The notes under the pieces were generated by a model. It ran no database searches. It saw only the letters and a program-made list of their open reading frames with translations, and was not told the DNA's origin. Below, piece by piece: positions 31,475 through 43,404 of a stretch of DNA of 64,000 bases (the first letter of the stretch is position 1; every line of letters starts with the position of its first letter). Made by a program: the position numbers and the translations under genes. Source of the DNA: Malania oleifera (Eukaryota; Streptophyta; Magnoliopsida; Santalales; Ximeniaceae). Where the stretch lies: contig NC_080421.1 of the NCBI RefSeq assembly GCF_029873635.1, positions 40,839,120 through 40,903,119 of the forward strand. The letters run 5' to 3'.

Positions 31475-31584
31475 CTTTTGGCTTCTGATTTCGCGGCGTT
31501 GGATGAAAGAAAATTTTGGTGCATCTTTCAGCCATTGCAATGAAGTGGAGAAATAGATTTTCCCAATATATTGTTTCATATGTA

Positions 31585-31625
31585 TAAATAAATATATATA
31601 TATATATATATATAAATATATAAAT
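31585..31625 (-). promoter_or_regulatory. (TA)n tract, possible TATA region of the PPR gene
   Basis: TATATATATATA and TATTTATTTATA lie about 110-150 bp upstream of the chosen ATG. It is also a simple microsatellite, so the promoter role is an inference from position. Confidence 0.4.
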
Positions 31626-31629
31626 ATAT

Positions 31630-32640
31630 GTGCATTTGTATGATATCTAGTTTCATTAAAATGTGCATAATATTTTAAAAATTGCCTTGTGTTTGAAAAT
31701 ATAATTTCAAGTCTTATATTTAGATTTGAACAAAATTTAATAAAATTTTATATTATATTTTACCTAAATCTATACAAATTTAATTTCAAAATCTCTCCCT
31801 AACATAATGTCAATGTTTTTGTTTGAAGCATAAATTTCAAATTTTAAATTTAAATTTGTATGAATTTGATGAAAATCTAATACAATTTTATTCTATATTT
31901 TATTAAATTTACAATCCAAATAAAATGCCCAACCTCTAAGCTTTCAACACATAATATAAATAAATAAATTATTATTGACTAAATAAAACAAAAAAAAAAA
32001 TAGCGACTCAAGTTGAAAATTATAAAACGATCTTGTTTAATAATGTATGATATAAATCTTCTAGTCAATAGTTGGGTTAAAAAAAACTTAGTTCGTGTCG
32101 CAAGATAAAATAGGTGATGACCAATAAGATTGCTCCTAAATCTCTAGTGATCTGAAAAAGATGAAAATAGAAAGACTTTAAGGACTCGGGATGTACTCCA
32201 GGGGATCACTCTGATGCCTAAATAAGAGGAATGCTCCGGAGAGGCTAAATGCAAGAGTAGAATGGGTTGAATGACTTATCCTGACCTCTTCCTTGACTTC
32301 CTTCTTATAGGGGCTGAAGTTGACCCTTTGATTAATCCATCTTTATTGAGCGAGGGCGTGAATTGCTCTCGAATCATGAAGTATTTGTGTGTATCACTCA
32401 GTCATTTAAGCCGCTGGCATGGATCTCTCCCCTTCTTTATTAGTTTGGAATTGATTGCTATCGCCAAAGGATTTGACTTGGGGAGTGTGGGCTAGCTATT
32501 GACTTGTTCTTGTGGGTTGGCTTATTCTGGGCATATCACTTCGCATCGAAGAACTATGCTAATATTAAATTGAATTAATTTATTTGGTACACCACAATCC
32601 TAATTTCACCCTCTTTCTATTTTTATTTTTTATTTTTTTG
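31630..32640. other. AT-rich spacer, no gene recognised
   Basis: It contains repeated AAATTTAA/TTTAAATT-like sequence (31680-31930) and short accidental frames only. Confidence 0.55.
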
Positions 32641-32649
32641 CATATCGAG

Positions 32650-33240
32650 GCATTTCTACTTATTTTTAATTCATGTTGGCAATTAGAGTGATTTGAAAAT
32701 AGTCCAAAATGGTTAGAAGAATTCTAATAAAATCTTGAGTTTTGTGCACAAAAATCGAGATAAAGATCAAGTTTCTACATTTTTTTTTTTTTTTACATTT
32801 CTACTCATTTTTGTCTAATTTTGACCGTCCCGAGTAATCCAAAACGATATGAAATGATTAGAAAGTTTCTAGTGACGTCTCAAATTTCGTACACGAAAAT
32901 CTAGATCAAAATAGGGTCTTTGTGTTTTTACCACATTTCTATTTATTTTTTGCCAATTTTTTCTGTCTTGAGTGATCCATAAAGGTCTAAAATAAGAGTA
33001 GATATTTAGTAATGTCTTCACACAAGAAAATCGAGATTAGAACTAGTTCTCTATGTTTTTTTGCATTTATGTTCTTTTTTTACCAGTGTTGACCGTCCTA
33101 GATGATCTAGGGCAGGTATTTGGTTAGAAGGTATTTGGTGATGTCTCAATTTTTGCGCATAAGAATCAAGATTAGAACCGAATCTTTGTTCTTTTACTAT
33201 GTTTTTATTCATTTTTTACCAATTTTGACTATCTCAATTA
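32650..33240. repeat. Degenerate tandem repeat, unit about 135 bp, about 4.3 copies
   Basis: Successive units start near 32652, 32797, 32935 and 33065, with a partial unit from about 33205. Each has the order CATTTCTAYTYATTTTT, TTTTGACCGTC, a GATC-like box, AATGATTAGAA, GTGATGTCTCAAATTT and ACAAGAAAATCGAGATTAGA. Units are well diverged, so the array is old. Confidence 0.75.
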
Positions 33241-34040
33241 GGGGTCTTTTGATTTTCAGTTTTGATTTCGGTTCTTGAAAATAGAAAATTTTGCTTCTTG
33301 GTTCGGTTTGGTTCCCGTCCCAAAACCGAACAGAAAAGACTAAAAAATCAAAATATCTTACAAAAATATATATTAATACTGTACTACAATATAATATTTA
33401 ACTAATATTCATATATATAAATTCTTCAACTTACATTCTTGTAATCTGCAATTATGCAAAGATTGAGACTCTGTTCTTGTCCATTTTCAAACGCTGAGCT
33501 CCTTTCTTTTTCCTAAAATTTTAGAGCAAGAGATGGGGAAAAAATATCTACCAATGCAGGTGATCCAAATGGCTGCACACAGTTCATTCTCCAGTGCTCC
33601 GTCCCTAGGTCGCTCTTAGCCTCATCACCCATGGTTCACTTTTCCCACCAACATCCTGATATTTTCATCACAGTTCCTTATCAGCACTGTCGAATGATTC
33701 ACTGCATCTTAGATTATCGAAGGACCACCCTTTGGCCTTCGCTCAATCACTGCATCTCCTTGATTAGTTGATCTAGAACCTAATCAGTTTTAATCTCATC
33801 TCTACATTCCCGAAGCATAATTAATGCTTGGATTTAGGAACTTAAAATACCCCTGAACCTTGCTTTGAATTCTGATTAAGTTTCTTCACCTTTGAAGCTG
33901 TTTCAAGTTTCAACCTTTTCGGCTTTTACTCAAACTAGAAAATCAACAAAACAAACACAAATCACTAAAAAAAAATTGCACAAACAGGAAGTGGGTGTAA
34001 TGAAATAACTTCAATTTTCAAGATTTGATCAATGAAATTG
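33241..34040. other. Spacer, no gene recognised
   Basis: A GGTTCGGTTTGGTT-like low-complexity stretch sits at about 33295-33330. I see no coding similarity. Confidence 0.5.
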
Positions 34041-34356
34041 ACCAAGACATGAAGACTACAAAATGGCGGAGAGAATTCTTGAGGAAGCTAGAGGAAAATC
34101 AGGATGCATTAAAATGTGGTTCAGAGCTGGAGGAGCGGCGTGCTGATTTTCTGGAGCTGATTTTCAGGAAAGCTGGAGGAGCAGCTTGCTGTTTTTTTTG
34201 GGAGCTGATTTTCAGGAAAGATGGAGGAGCATCTTGCTGATTTTATGTCTTAGATTTTGTATATTAAGAGAAGACATCTTGTAATATAATTCAATCAATA
34301 AGAATTCATTGGTAACAAAATTGGTTGCCAACACCAAATATTCTTCTTTTTCTACA

Positions 34357-34368
34357 TGGTATCAAAGC
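34357..34368 (+). other. Primer-binding site of C1
   Basis: TGGTATCAAAGC is directly adjacent to the CA end of the LTR and differs by one base from the common TGGTATCAGAGC. Confidence 0.75.
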
Positions 34369-35145
34369 AAGAGCTTTGAATTTCTCTATTCTACCGATTC
34401 TAACATCCCACCTTCACCTCAAAATCCCTATTTCTTACATCATGGGGAAAGTCATGGACTTATTTTAGTCTCACGACCGTTGACCTCCCATAATTATCAT
34501 GCTTGGAGCAGAGCTATGTATGTAGCTCTCCCAGCCAAAAACAAATTAGGCTTCATCAATGGAACCATCACAAAGCATGTTGATATAGATGCCAAATACC
34601 CACAGTGGCAGAGATGCAACCATATGATCCTATCTTGGATCACCAGCAGTCTCTCACCCGAGATTGGTGGATACATCATGTGGTTGAACTCCGCATCAGT
34701 AGTATGGGATGAGCTCAAGAAAAGGTTTGCACGGTCAAGTAATAACACAATTTTCATGCTTGAACAACAACTATCAACAACTAAACAAGGAAAAAATCTA
34801 GCAAGTGTATATTTTTCCAAGTTGAAACTCATTTGGGAAGAGATAATAAGGTACGAAGAACCTTTCAAATGTTCAGCAGTGGATTGTGGCGCTATTTCAA
34901 TGCTGAATAAAAGGCTTGAGAGAAGACAGATTATGCAATTCCTTATGGGGTTGGATGACACTCATGCAAACCTAAGGAACCAAATTCTGTTGAACGACCC
35001 GCTGCCCTCACTAGATGATGTGTTCAACCATGTTCTACAAGGAGAAGCGAATCATGAGCTTACTAACCCAGTCCAAAGTATTTTTGGAATCTGCAGCAAT
35101 GACAGTCAAGGGTGGCAGATCTTTGAACTAGAAGAGAAATTCTAA
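34369..35145 (+). pseudogene. Copia gag (C1)
   Basis: A long open stretch shows the plant copia gag pattern. GESHGLILVSRPLTSHNYHAW with SRAMYVALPAKNKLGFINGT is the N-terminal gag motif. It continues through ASVVWDELKKRFARSSN, QLSTTKQGKNLASVYFSKL and RRQIMQFLMGLDDTHANLRN to the capsid C-terminus. The usual start Met is not preserved near 34380; the open frame extends back into the LTR without a proper ATG. It ends at a TAA at 35143, before the zinc knuckle. Confidence 0.85.
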
Positions 35146-36021
35146 GTAGACAAAAGGAAATTACAAGGGATTGGGTCATAAAGAGAGAGCATCATGCACA
35201 AAATGTGAGAGAACAAATCATACCGTGGAAACTTGTTGGGAAATCTATGGATACCATCCAAACCACAAATTATATAAGCCAAGAACTGGAGGTAGGAACC
35301 AACAAAAGGTGGCCAACAATGCAACCTTAGATGAAGGCTCGAGAGTGACAAATCTGAACATCGCGCCAGATCAAATACAATAGCTTATAGTCCTTTTGCA
35401 ATGCCAAAATTCCACTCCATCCAGCAGCAACTTAGAAAATCAAGGTATAAATTCACCAAAACATAACGGTGAGTTTCTTGCTGCTTCATCTATTTCCTTC
35501 TCTTACTCTTTGAGCTGCACAAACAAAAGCACCAATAGAAGTGCATGGATCCTCAACAGTGGGGCAACTGATCACATCACAGGATCTCTCGATCTACTCA
35601 CCCAGAAAAAGCCTTTGCAAAATGTCTCGGTTAACCTACCCAATGGCACCATGGTACCAGTTTCACATATAGGGACTGCCATCATTTCATCTGCTCTCAT
35701 TCTAAAAAATGTCCTATACATACCTATCTTCCATTATAATCTCATTTCTAAAAGTCAAATTAGTTGAGACCTAAATACTTGTTTCATTTTCTTGGCTAAA
35801 CAATGTTTTATTCAGGAGCTGGACACTTGGAGAACAAATGGAATCGCTAAAGGAAAACAAGGGCTCTATCTTTGGAGAAGAATTAGCTCAGGAACAAGCT
35901 GCCATCTCACCAACCCGTGGCCAACTCTTTATCTGTTTTGACACCAGAATTGTGGCATTCACGTTTGGGACACCCCTCTGATCAATGACTCAATTTACTG
36001 CATAGTATAGAACCTAAAATC
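35146..36021 (+). pseudogene. Copia zinc knuckle, protease and pre-integrase start (C1)
   Basis: The knuckle CTKCERTNHTVETCW is at about 35195-35240. The protease region (35396-35767) reads SAWILNSGATDHITGSLDLL and has the catalytic Asp of DSGAT changed to Asn (AAC), which would abolish activity. It continues through PNGTMVPVSHIGTAI and LKNVLYIPIFHYNLIS. Near 35950 LWHSRLGHPSDQ marks the pre-integrase histidine motif, followed by a stop and the C2 insertion. Confidence 0.85.
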
Positions 36022-36367
36022 TATTAGGAATCTGTGAGCAATAAACACATGCCAGAAAATATAGGAGACACCATAAATTGCGTGGTTCAGTCTAAATTGA
36101 CCTACGTCCACGAAGCACATGACAATTCACTATGAAACCGGTAGAAAATACAAACTCTCTCTCTACTCTCTCTGCACTCTTCCTCACACTTTATTCTACA
36201 CACATATTTCCACTTACACTTTATAGATGGCTAGAGGAAATACATTAAATGGTGATTGAGGAATTATAATAAATCGGCATTCAATAGCTGCAGACACAGC
36301 TCAACGCGGCTTGCACATGGCACTAGCTCACACATGACACTGCGTCTCTAGGTCCAGCTACTCAACA
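36022..36367 (-). mobile_element. 3' LTR of C2 (346 bp)
   Basis: Plus-strand ends are TATTAGGAATCTG (the original TG mutated to TA) and CAGCTACTCAACA. Compared with the other LTR it has lost about ten bases around its TATA box. The minus-strand polypurine tract AAGTGGGAGAT lies at 36368-36378. Confidence 0.92.
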
Positions 36368-36419
36368 ATCTCCCACTTGGAGATGGAAACGCCTCCTCAA
36401 CCAGTGATAAATGATGTGC

Positions 36420-37224
36420 TCAAATATGTCTCCAGGCATGAAGACCAACTAAAGTTGAACACAACTTCAGCTTCTCTATAGTCACCACCTTTGTCAACAT
36501 ATCTGCCGGATTCCTGTTACCTTGGATTTTTTCTAGTGTCAACACTCCATCCTCTAATAGAGATCTGACGAAATGATAACGTAATCCAATGTATTTGATT
36601 CTGGAATGAAATGCAGAGTTCTTTGCTAGATGTATCACACTCTAACTATCGATGTACAAAACATTTCTTTTTGCTTTATTCTGAGCTCTGTTAACAAACC
36701 TTGAAGCCAAATCATCTCTCTACTTGCTTCTATCACTGCTACGTACTCAGTTGTTGTATCTATGACATCCAACTAACAGTTGTGCCAACAGTGAATATAT
36801 ACCCGGTGGTGCTTCTGTGATGATCAAGTTCTCCTGCAAAATTAGCATCTACATACCCTTGAATTTTCAAGTCGCTTTTGCCGAAACATAGGTACTTATC
36901 AATAGTACCATGTAAATATCTCAAAATCCACTTCACTGCTTCCTAGTGAGTCTTCCATGGATTTGACATATACCTGCTGACAACTCCCACTGCTTGGTCA
37001 AAATCTGGTCAAGTACCAACCATAGCATACATGAGACTTCCAACGACTGAGACATATGGTACCTTAGCCATGAAATCCTTTTTTTCATCTGTCTTGGGAG
37101 ATTGATCCTTAGGGAGATGGAAGTGACCTGCCAATGGTATATTTACTGCTTTGGCGCTACTCATGTTAAACCTCTATAAAACACGGCTAATGTACTCTAA
37201 CTGAGATAACCGCAACGTACCTTG
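36420..37224 (-). pseudogene. Copia RNase H region (C2)
   Basis: The C-terminal part reads AKNSAFHSRIKYIGLRYHFV and LEKIQGNRNPADMLTK (36420-36638), the typical end of a plant copia polyprotein. Upstream, YVAVIEASREMIWLQ-like coding is readable around 36690-36770. Several stops and shifts lie in between. Confidence 0.8.
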
Positions 37225-37960
37225 TTACTTATCTCTAAAGATCTGCATCCCAAGAATCTGCTTTGCAGGACCCAAGTCTTTCATGTCAAACTCCTCTGAA
37301 AATTGTTGCTTCAATTTTCTGATCTCTTCTATATCTGATCCTGCGACTAGCATATCATTAACATATAACAATAGGATAATATAACTAGTATGACAACGTC
37401 TTAAAGTAGCAACAGTAGTCGGCATTGCACTTCTGAAAATTTTTCCTCTACATACAACTATTAAATTTCTTATACCATTTCCTAGGATCTTATTTGAGAC
37501 CATACAAATTCTTTTTCAATCTGCACACAAGATTCTCTTTACCTTTAACTGAGTAACCTTCTGGCTATTGCGTATAAATTTCCTCATCAAGGTAATCATG
37601 AAGAAATGTCGTCTTTATGTCCAACTGCTCAAGATATAAACCCTTTGAGGCAACAATACTCAAGACAGATATGATGGTTGTTAGCTTCACAACTGGTGCA
37701 AAAATATTAGTGTAGTCAATTCCTTCCATCTGCTCGAAACTTTTGACTACTAACCGGACTTTATACCTCTTGGATCCATCGTGCTCTTCTTTGATCATAT
37801 ACACCCATTTTTTGTAAAGAGTCTTCTTACCTTTGGGCAACTTAGTTAGTTCTCATGTTTTGTTGGAGGTAAGAGACTTCATCTCGTCTTTCATTGCAAG
37901 CTCCTACTTGCTCGACTCTCCTGCCTGACATCCTTTAACATAGCATTCAGGTTCCCCTCC
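37225..37960 (-). pseudogene. Copia reverse transcriptase (C2), catalytic motif altered
   Basis: The N-terminal half (37565-37840) has KKWVYMIKEEHDGSKRYKVR, EGIDYTNIFAPVVKLTTI and LEQLDIKTTFLHDYLDEEIY. The C-terminal half (37225-37503) has LYVNDMLVAGS, where the usual YVDD is YVND (GAT to AAT), then DMKDLGPAKQILGMQI. The change removes a catalytic aspartate. A frame break separates the halves near 37510-37560. Confidence 0.88.
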
Positions 37961-38083
37961 ATCTGTAAGAAGTAAATGATTCACATACCTCCTATTTGGT
38001 ACATGTTACCAAGAAAATCTCCTAAGCTCTAGAGCTGGAGTAGGAGGTAGTGGTGCAACAATCTGCTCCACAGGTTCCTCTGC

Positions 38084-38927
38084 CTAAAGGTTCTCGATGT
38101 TCTGCTGATGTGTCCTTACACCTTCTAGGACATCATCCACATCTACATAGGTTGTTTCAAACTCTGTAGGTTCTATTGTGTGTCTATCTTTGTACATTAC
38201 CTTTTCATTAAAAATCACATCTCTGCTTCTAATCACCTTTTTTTTTTCATCATCCCAAATGCGATACTCATATTCATCTCCACCATAACAAACGAAGGTG
38301 CATTTCCGGGATTTTGGATCAAGCTTATTCCTGACAAGATCATTGATATGTATATATGCAACACAATCAAAAACTCTCAAATATGAAAGTCTTACCTCTT
38401 TATCGCTCCATACTTCTTTTGGTAGTCTATAGTCCAATGGTACTGATGGACTCCTGTTAATCAACTAAGCTATTGTGTTGATTGTTTTTTCCCAAAACAT
38501 CTTTGGTAAGTTTGACTGTATACGCATGCTTTTGGCTTTTTCTGTCAACGATCTGTTCATCTGTTCGGCTACGTTGTTGTGCTGAGGCGTACCTAGCACA
38601 GTTCTTCCATTCTAATACCATGCTCATAGCAGAATTTCTTGAACCCGGTGTCATCATACTCACCACCATTATTGGTTCTCAGCTTTTTGATTTCAAACTA
38701 GTTTCATTTTCAACCATTGCTTTCTAAATTTTAAAAGCATCAAAGACATCAGATATATTTTTCAAGAAGTAAACTCATACCTTCCGAGAATGATCGTTAA
38801 TAAATGTTATGAAGTAATGCTTCCCAGTTGTGGATGAAATGGTCATTGGTCCCCATACATCTAAATGGACTAGCTCAAATCTCTCCTTCTTTGGGGTACT
38901 GGTGCTCATCTAGAAACTGACCCTTTT
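38084..38927 (-). pseudogene. Copia integrase core and C-terminus (C2)
   Basis: Readable segments include NGGEYDD near 38660 (second catalytic acid), then INRSPSVPLDYRLPKEVW, RVFDCVAYIHINDLVRNKLD and RDVIFNEKVMY. Frameshifts and stops are frequent between 38460 and 38927. The order relative to reverse transcriptase (integrase first) confirms copia. Confidence 0.82.
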
Positions 38928-39480
38928 CTATTTCCCAAGTATGTAATCCTCACATGTGTCAATCTTCACTGATTGTAAATCACTCAACTTTCCTTTTGAG
39001 TGCATCACCTTGAGTCCCTTCTCACTCAGGTGTCCAAGTCGTTGATGCCAAATGTTGCTATCATCATTTCCTATAGCAGCTATAATAGACATGCATGCAT
39101 TAGGGGATACATAAAGAGTTCCACTTTTCTTACCTCGTGCAATCGTTAGTACACCCTTCGAAATCTTCCATTCATTACCAATGAAAGTTGTGTTACATCC
39201 TTCATCTGCCAGTTGACCAACTAAGATCAAGTTCTTCCTCAGGTCTGGAATATATATGACATCTCTCAGCTTTCATACTAACCTGTTCATCTTGATCTTC
39301 ACTGTCCCCTTGTCAGCAATGTATACTTTACCGAAGTCACTTGGTGTATACTCCTCTAGGCAATCTCTACTGCAAGTGGCAAGAAATGAAGCTCTAGAGT
39401 CTAACACCCAAGACTCCTTTTTGCTCTCCAAAGAGCAGATCAACATATCATCATTTTTTGAAGTAACATTTGCTTTTTTT
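38928..39480 (-). pseudogene. Copia protease and pre-integrase zinc domain (C2)
   Basis: The protease active site reads LDSRAS (DSGAS in relatives): the invariant Gly is Arg. Downstream are DVIYIPDLRKNLILVGQL and the zinc domain WHQRLGHLSEKGLKVM. The final cysteine motif is CEDY, so the second Cys of C-x2-C is Tyr. Three independent hits to key residues show the element is long dead. Confidence 0.82.
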
Positions 39481-39488
39481 TTTTGCCT

Positions 39489-39761
39489 TCATCTCATATT
39501 CTTTCTTCGGACCTTTGCACTGGTTTCTGTAATGACCATTTTTCCACAGTTCCAGCACTCAATATTCTTTGTGCCTTGGGAACCTGTGTCTTGAGAATCT
39601 CTGGGTTTTCTGGATCTGGAACGCCTGGACCTAGATCTGCTGTGATTTTTTGATTGTCCATGCCTACTTCCTCTCCCTCGACTTTCCATGTTCAAGGCTG
39701 AACTCGAAGTAGAACCATGGTTTGACTGCATTTTGATTTCTTCCATCAAAATCATGCTGAC
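39489..39761 (-). pseudogene. Copia gag C-terminus with zinc knuckle (C2, left of C3)
   Basis: An arginine/serine-rich segment (RSRSRRSRSRKPRDS) and half of a CCHC knuckle (ECWNCGK) are visible. A frameshift within the knuckle converts the GHYRNQC half into another frame. The frame is cut by C3 at 39761 and continues at 54369. Confidence 0.8.
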
Positions 39762-41963
39762 TGTTGGCCTTACAAGGCTTAACATCTTGTTTTGATGCTA
39801 ACAAACAAGTGGAAGTTAACATATTTGGTTAATTAAGGTCATTTTAGGATTCAATGATAAAGACAAGGTCAAGTGTTTAGAAGGATTCATGAAAGTTTAT
39901 ATTTCAAAGAAGGATGATCAATATGAAGCTAAAAGCATGGATTCAAAAATAAAGCTTGAAGATTATGAGAGCATAAGGATTAAAGAGAACTTGATGAAAG
40001 CTTAAAGAAAGATGAAGCAAGCATAAAGACCTTAAGGAATTCAAGAATTAAAATTTTGAAAGAATCTATAGAAAATTTCATGTAAGTACTTCAAATAATT
40101 TCAATATGGATACATGAAACTCTTAACTTAATTTATTGGACCTAGATACCTTTTAACATACTTGAAAAATATTTTTATAAGGTCAAAAATTATTTCAAAA
40201 AGGTTAGAATCATTTTTGGAATGAAAAGAACCAAAAAGAGGATTTTCCAAATGATGTTAATTTTTCTACATCAGCATTGAGGTGTCTTTTCTCTATCAAA
40301 ACCTTCCTATTTTAAAAAGTGTTCAACATTAAAGTTGTATGATTTTCTCTTAGATTTCTTTTGACACCAAGAACGTCAAATTTGGAGTTACAAAAAAAAT
40401 GTTATGATCAAAATACTGAAGGGTGTTCGAAGTTGACAGCAGCCTTGTGTTCCACCAGTAGACTGCCTGAACCATGATAGGCGCCTGGGTGGTCAAGCCA
40501 GGCAACTGCCTGTGTCCTGGTAGGTGATTGCCACCCTACTGCCCCTTTAAAAATAGCTAGGTAGACGACTGAAAAAATAGCCAGTCTACTGCCACGTGCC
40601 AGTTTTTAAATTTCTATAGTGAATAAATTTTTTAAATGAGATTGCTTGGGGCTCAAACTTTGTGAAAACTTGGGGAATACTCAAAGTCACTAGGGGATCA
40701 AGTTACATAATTTTTCAAGTCTATAAATAAGTCTCAAGATCATTGAATTAATTAACCAAGAATCAAATTCAGCTATCAAATTCTCTCAATTGCTCTCAAC
40801 ACTCAAAGGCTCTTTCACTCTTATCTTGTCTATGAAATTTGCTAAGGTCTTACTGATTCTCACTCACCAATCTTATGCTACAAATTCTAAATCTTTCAAT
40901 CATTGAAAGAATTAATTGGTGATATACTTCCTTGAGCTTCAAGTTAAATTCCATATTGTTATTTACTTTGAAGTATATTATAATGCTAAATTGTTGTACT
41001 AATCAGCTTTTTGTGTGAGCATTCTTTGTACATCTATTTTATTTGTATCTTGTAGATTGATGATTCCAAGGATTGTTTGGATCGTTGGCTAAACAAGAGG
41101 ATATTGCTTAGAGAGACAGGCTCTAGCCTATTTGAAAGAGTGACTGATCGAGGGTACATCATTTTGAGAGGCCGACTCTAGCTTAATTGAAGGAGTGATC
41201 GAACGAGGGTACATCGTTTGGAGAGGCGAACTCTAGCCTATTGAAAGAGTGTGTAAAGGTTTGTTCCGCCCGGTAAAGGAACATGTTTAGTGAATCCTTT
41301 TGTGGTTTGCCAAAGGCTAGGACGTAGGCTGGGTATAAGCCGAACCTCATAAAAATCCCAGTCTCACTCTCTCTTCCCTACTCTTTACTTTTAAGCAAAA
41401 TTTATAAATTGCGGGGATGCTTTATAAATCTCTGAATTTTGAGTGTTTGGTTGTTAAATAGACCGGAAGATAATTTGTTTTAGTTTGATTAGCATTGATT
41501 GTGGAAACCGAAAGGGACTACGTTGGTTGATCATCCTTAACTTATTAAACTGAAAGTTTATTTAAAAACTGAACATTGGGAGGAAGTGTGCTTGTGAATG
41601 TTGTGTTGATTGAGAAAGCTAATTCATTATTACAGAGATTGGTTCAAATTCATATCCATGGGGCTTATATAAACAAACAAACCATCTCAAGTTCTTACAT
41701 TACCTAAGTGCTGTATATTTTAATCTTGGTTTGGTTGTATGCTTTCAAATTGTGGATGATTGGTTTGGTTACTTGGATGGTTACATAGTTGTGTTGTTGA
41801 TTGTATAAAAGAAACTAAGTTCTTGTGTAATTGACAAATTAAACAAACAAGTCAAGAATTGGTTAAAAGGAATAAAAGAAGTTTAAGGATTCTTAAAAGG
41901 AATTAAAAGAAAATTTTAAAATCCAATTTAACCCCCCCTCTTGGGACTACACCTTGCTTTTCA
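39762..41963 (+). mobile_element. 5' LTR of C3 (2202 bp)
   Basis: It starts TGTTGGCCTTACAAGG and ends ACCTTGCTTTTCA. TATAAATA is at about 40721-40728. A set of repeats around GGCGACTGCC/AGTAGACTGCC lies 110-280 bp upstream of it (40440-40610). Confidence 0.93.
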
Positions 41964-41965
41964 AT

Positions 41966-41978
41966 TTGTATTAGAGAC
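41966..41978 (+). other. Primer-binding site of C3, degenerate
   Basis: TTGTATTAGAGAC lies two bases after the LTR and matches TTGGTATCAGAGC with a few changes. Confidence 0.65.
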
Positions 41979-42020
41979 AAGTTATAGCAAATCTTAATTA
42001 ACAGCTATAAAAAGATCTTA

Positions 42021-42914
42021 ATGGCTCACTTAGGCGTATCTCCCTTTGGAGAGGCTCAATCCTCAACATAGTCACCCATCTTTTGTGGTTTGAACTACAC
42101 TTTTTGGAAACAGCGTATGAGAATTTACCTTCAAACCATTAGAAAGCTTGGGAGGTTGTCACGGATGGTGATCTAATTCCTACTAAATTAGTAGATGGAA
42201 AAAAAAATCCCTAAGGAAAAGAAGGACATGACTAAAAGAGATCATAAGATGTTGCAAGTTAATTCCAGTGCTATGAATGTTTTATTTAATGAATTTAATC
42301 AAGTAATGGCTTGCAAAACGGTTAGGGAAATATGGGACAAGCTAGAAGTTACTTACGAAGGCACTATAGATGTTAGGGATAATAAGATTGATATGCTTAC
42401 AGGTGAATATGAAGCTTTTAAGAAGAAAAACAAAAAGGACATGAAAGCCACTACTTGGGACAACATGAGTATAAGTAGTTCGGAAAATAAATCAAGTGAC
42501 CAAGAGGTTGCTTATACATGCTTTATGGCTTGGGGCGATGAGGAAAGCTCATTATCTAAATCTTTAAATAATTCTTGTAGTGATGAATCCAATGATGAGT
42601 ATATGCCATCTTATGATGAATTACAAAATGATTTATTCAAAATTCATAAGATGCTAATTAAAGTAACTAAACAAAACACATCATTGAAAAATAAGAATGA
42701 AGATATAATGAGAGAGTTAAAATCCCTTAGAACTGCTGAAAGAGAAAATGATTCAAGAATAAAGAAAATAGAAAGTAAGAATGAAGCTATGACAAAGGAG
42801 TTAGAATATAAAAATCTTGCTGAAAAAGAAAAAGACTTGAAAATTAAAGAATTAGAAAGTAAGAATGAAAAGATAATAGAAGACCTTCGATCCCTATCCT
42901 CTATAGAATATAAG

Positions 42915-42950
<36 letters not shown>

Positions 42951-43404
42951 CTGAATTAGAGGATAAAGTAAGAAAATTATCTCAAGAATTAGAGATAGAG
43001 AAATCACTAAAGAAGGTTGATAACTAGAAAGACATTGAGATAAATGGTCTCAAAAATTAGATTGAAGATAAAGAAAAGATCATTTATAACTTCACAAAAG
43101 GAAAGGCAAACTTTAACAAAATGATAGGTTCACAAAGGATGACCTTAAACAAAGAAGACATTGGATTTAATGAGGTTGAAAATAAAAGGAAAAAGAATCT
43201 TTACATGGGTTATTTTTCAAAGGCATCCAAAGATTATGCTAGCACATCTTCTAATGCCTACACTAACACCATATGTTATCAATGTAAGAAAAAGGGACAT
43301 ATAAAGTTTGAATGTCCATATAAAAGAAAGGGAATGAAAACTAAAAAAGTATGGAGAATTAAGGAAGCATCCTTTATTAAACCACCCGGACCCAAGAAAG
43401 TATG
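42021..43404 (+). pseudogene. Copia (SIRE-like) gag of C3
   Basis: The start ATG at 42021 gives MAHLGVSPFGEAQSS, soon followed by a TAG for Gln. GLNYTFWKQRMRIYLQTI and, after a frameshift, the long frame from 42195 (FNEFNQVMACKTVREIWDKL) form the capsid part. Residues encoded at 42600-42910 are a Lys/Glu-rich coiled coil with repeats of KIKELESKNE type. An (AT)n run at 42917-42948 encodes alternating Ile-Tyr and ends the frame. The zinc knuckle CYQCKKKGHIKFEC is at about 43275-43316. Stops in the tail fall at Trp positions (KKV then stop then VPR). Confidence 0.85.
42917..42948. repeat. (AT)n microsatellite inside the C3 gag
   Basis: About 16 dinucleotides expanded within coding sequence, producing an Ile-Tyr run and a frame end. 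Confidence 0.95.

Larger units (their letters stand above)
34050..36021 (+). mobile_element. Copia element C1, left part (LTR, gag, protease), interrupted at 36021
   Basis: The LTR ends TCTACA at 34356 and is followed immediately by the primer site TGGTATCAAAGC (34357-34368). Gag, zinc knuckle, protease and the start of the pre-integrase domain follow on the plus strand. The element is cut at 36017-36021 (AAATC) by C2 and resumes at 58287. The LTR start is uncertain; a partly duplicated GAGCTGATTTTCAGGAAAG segment lies at 34148-34220. Confidence 0.8.
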
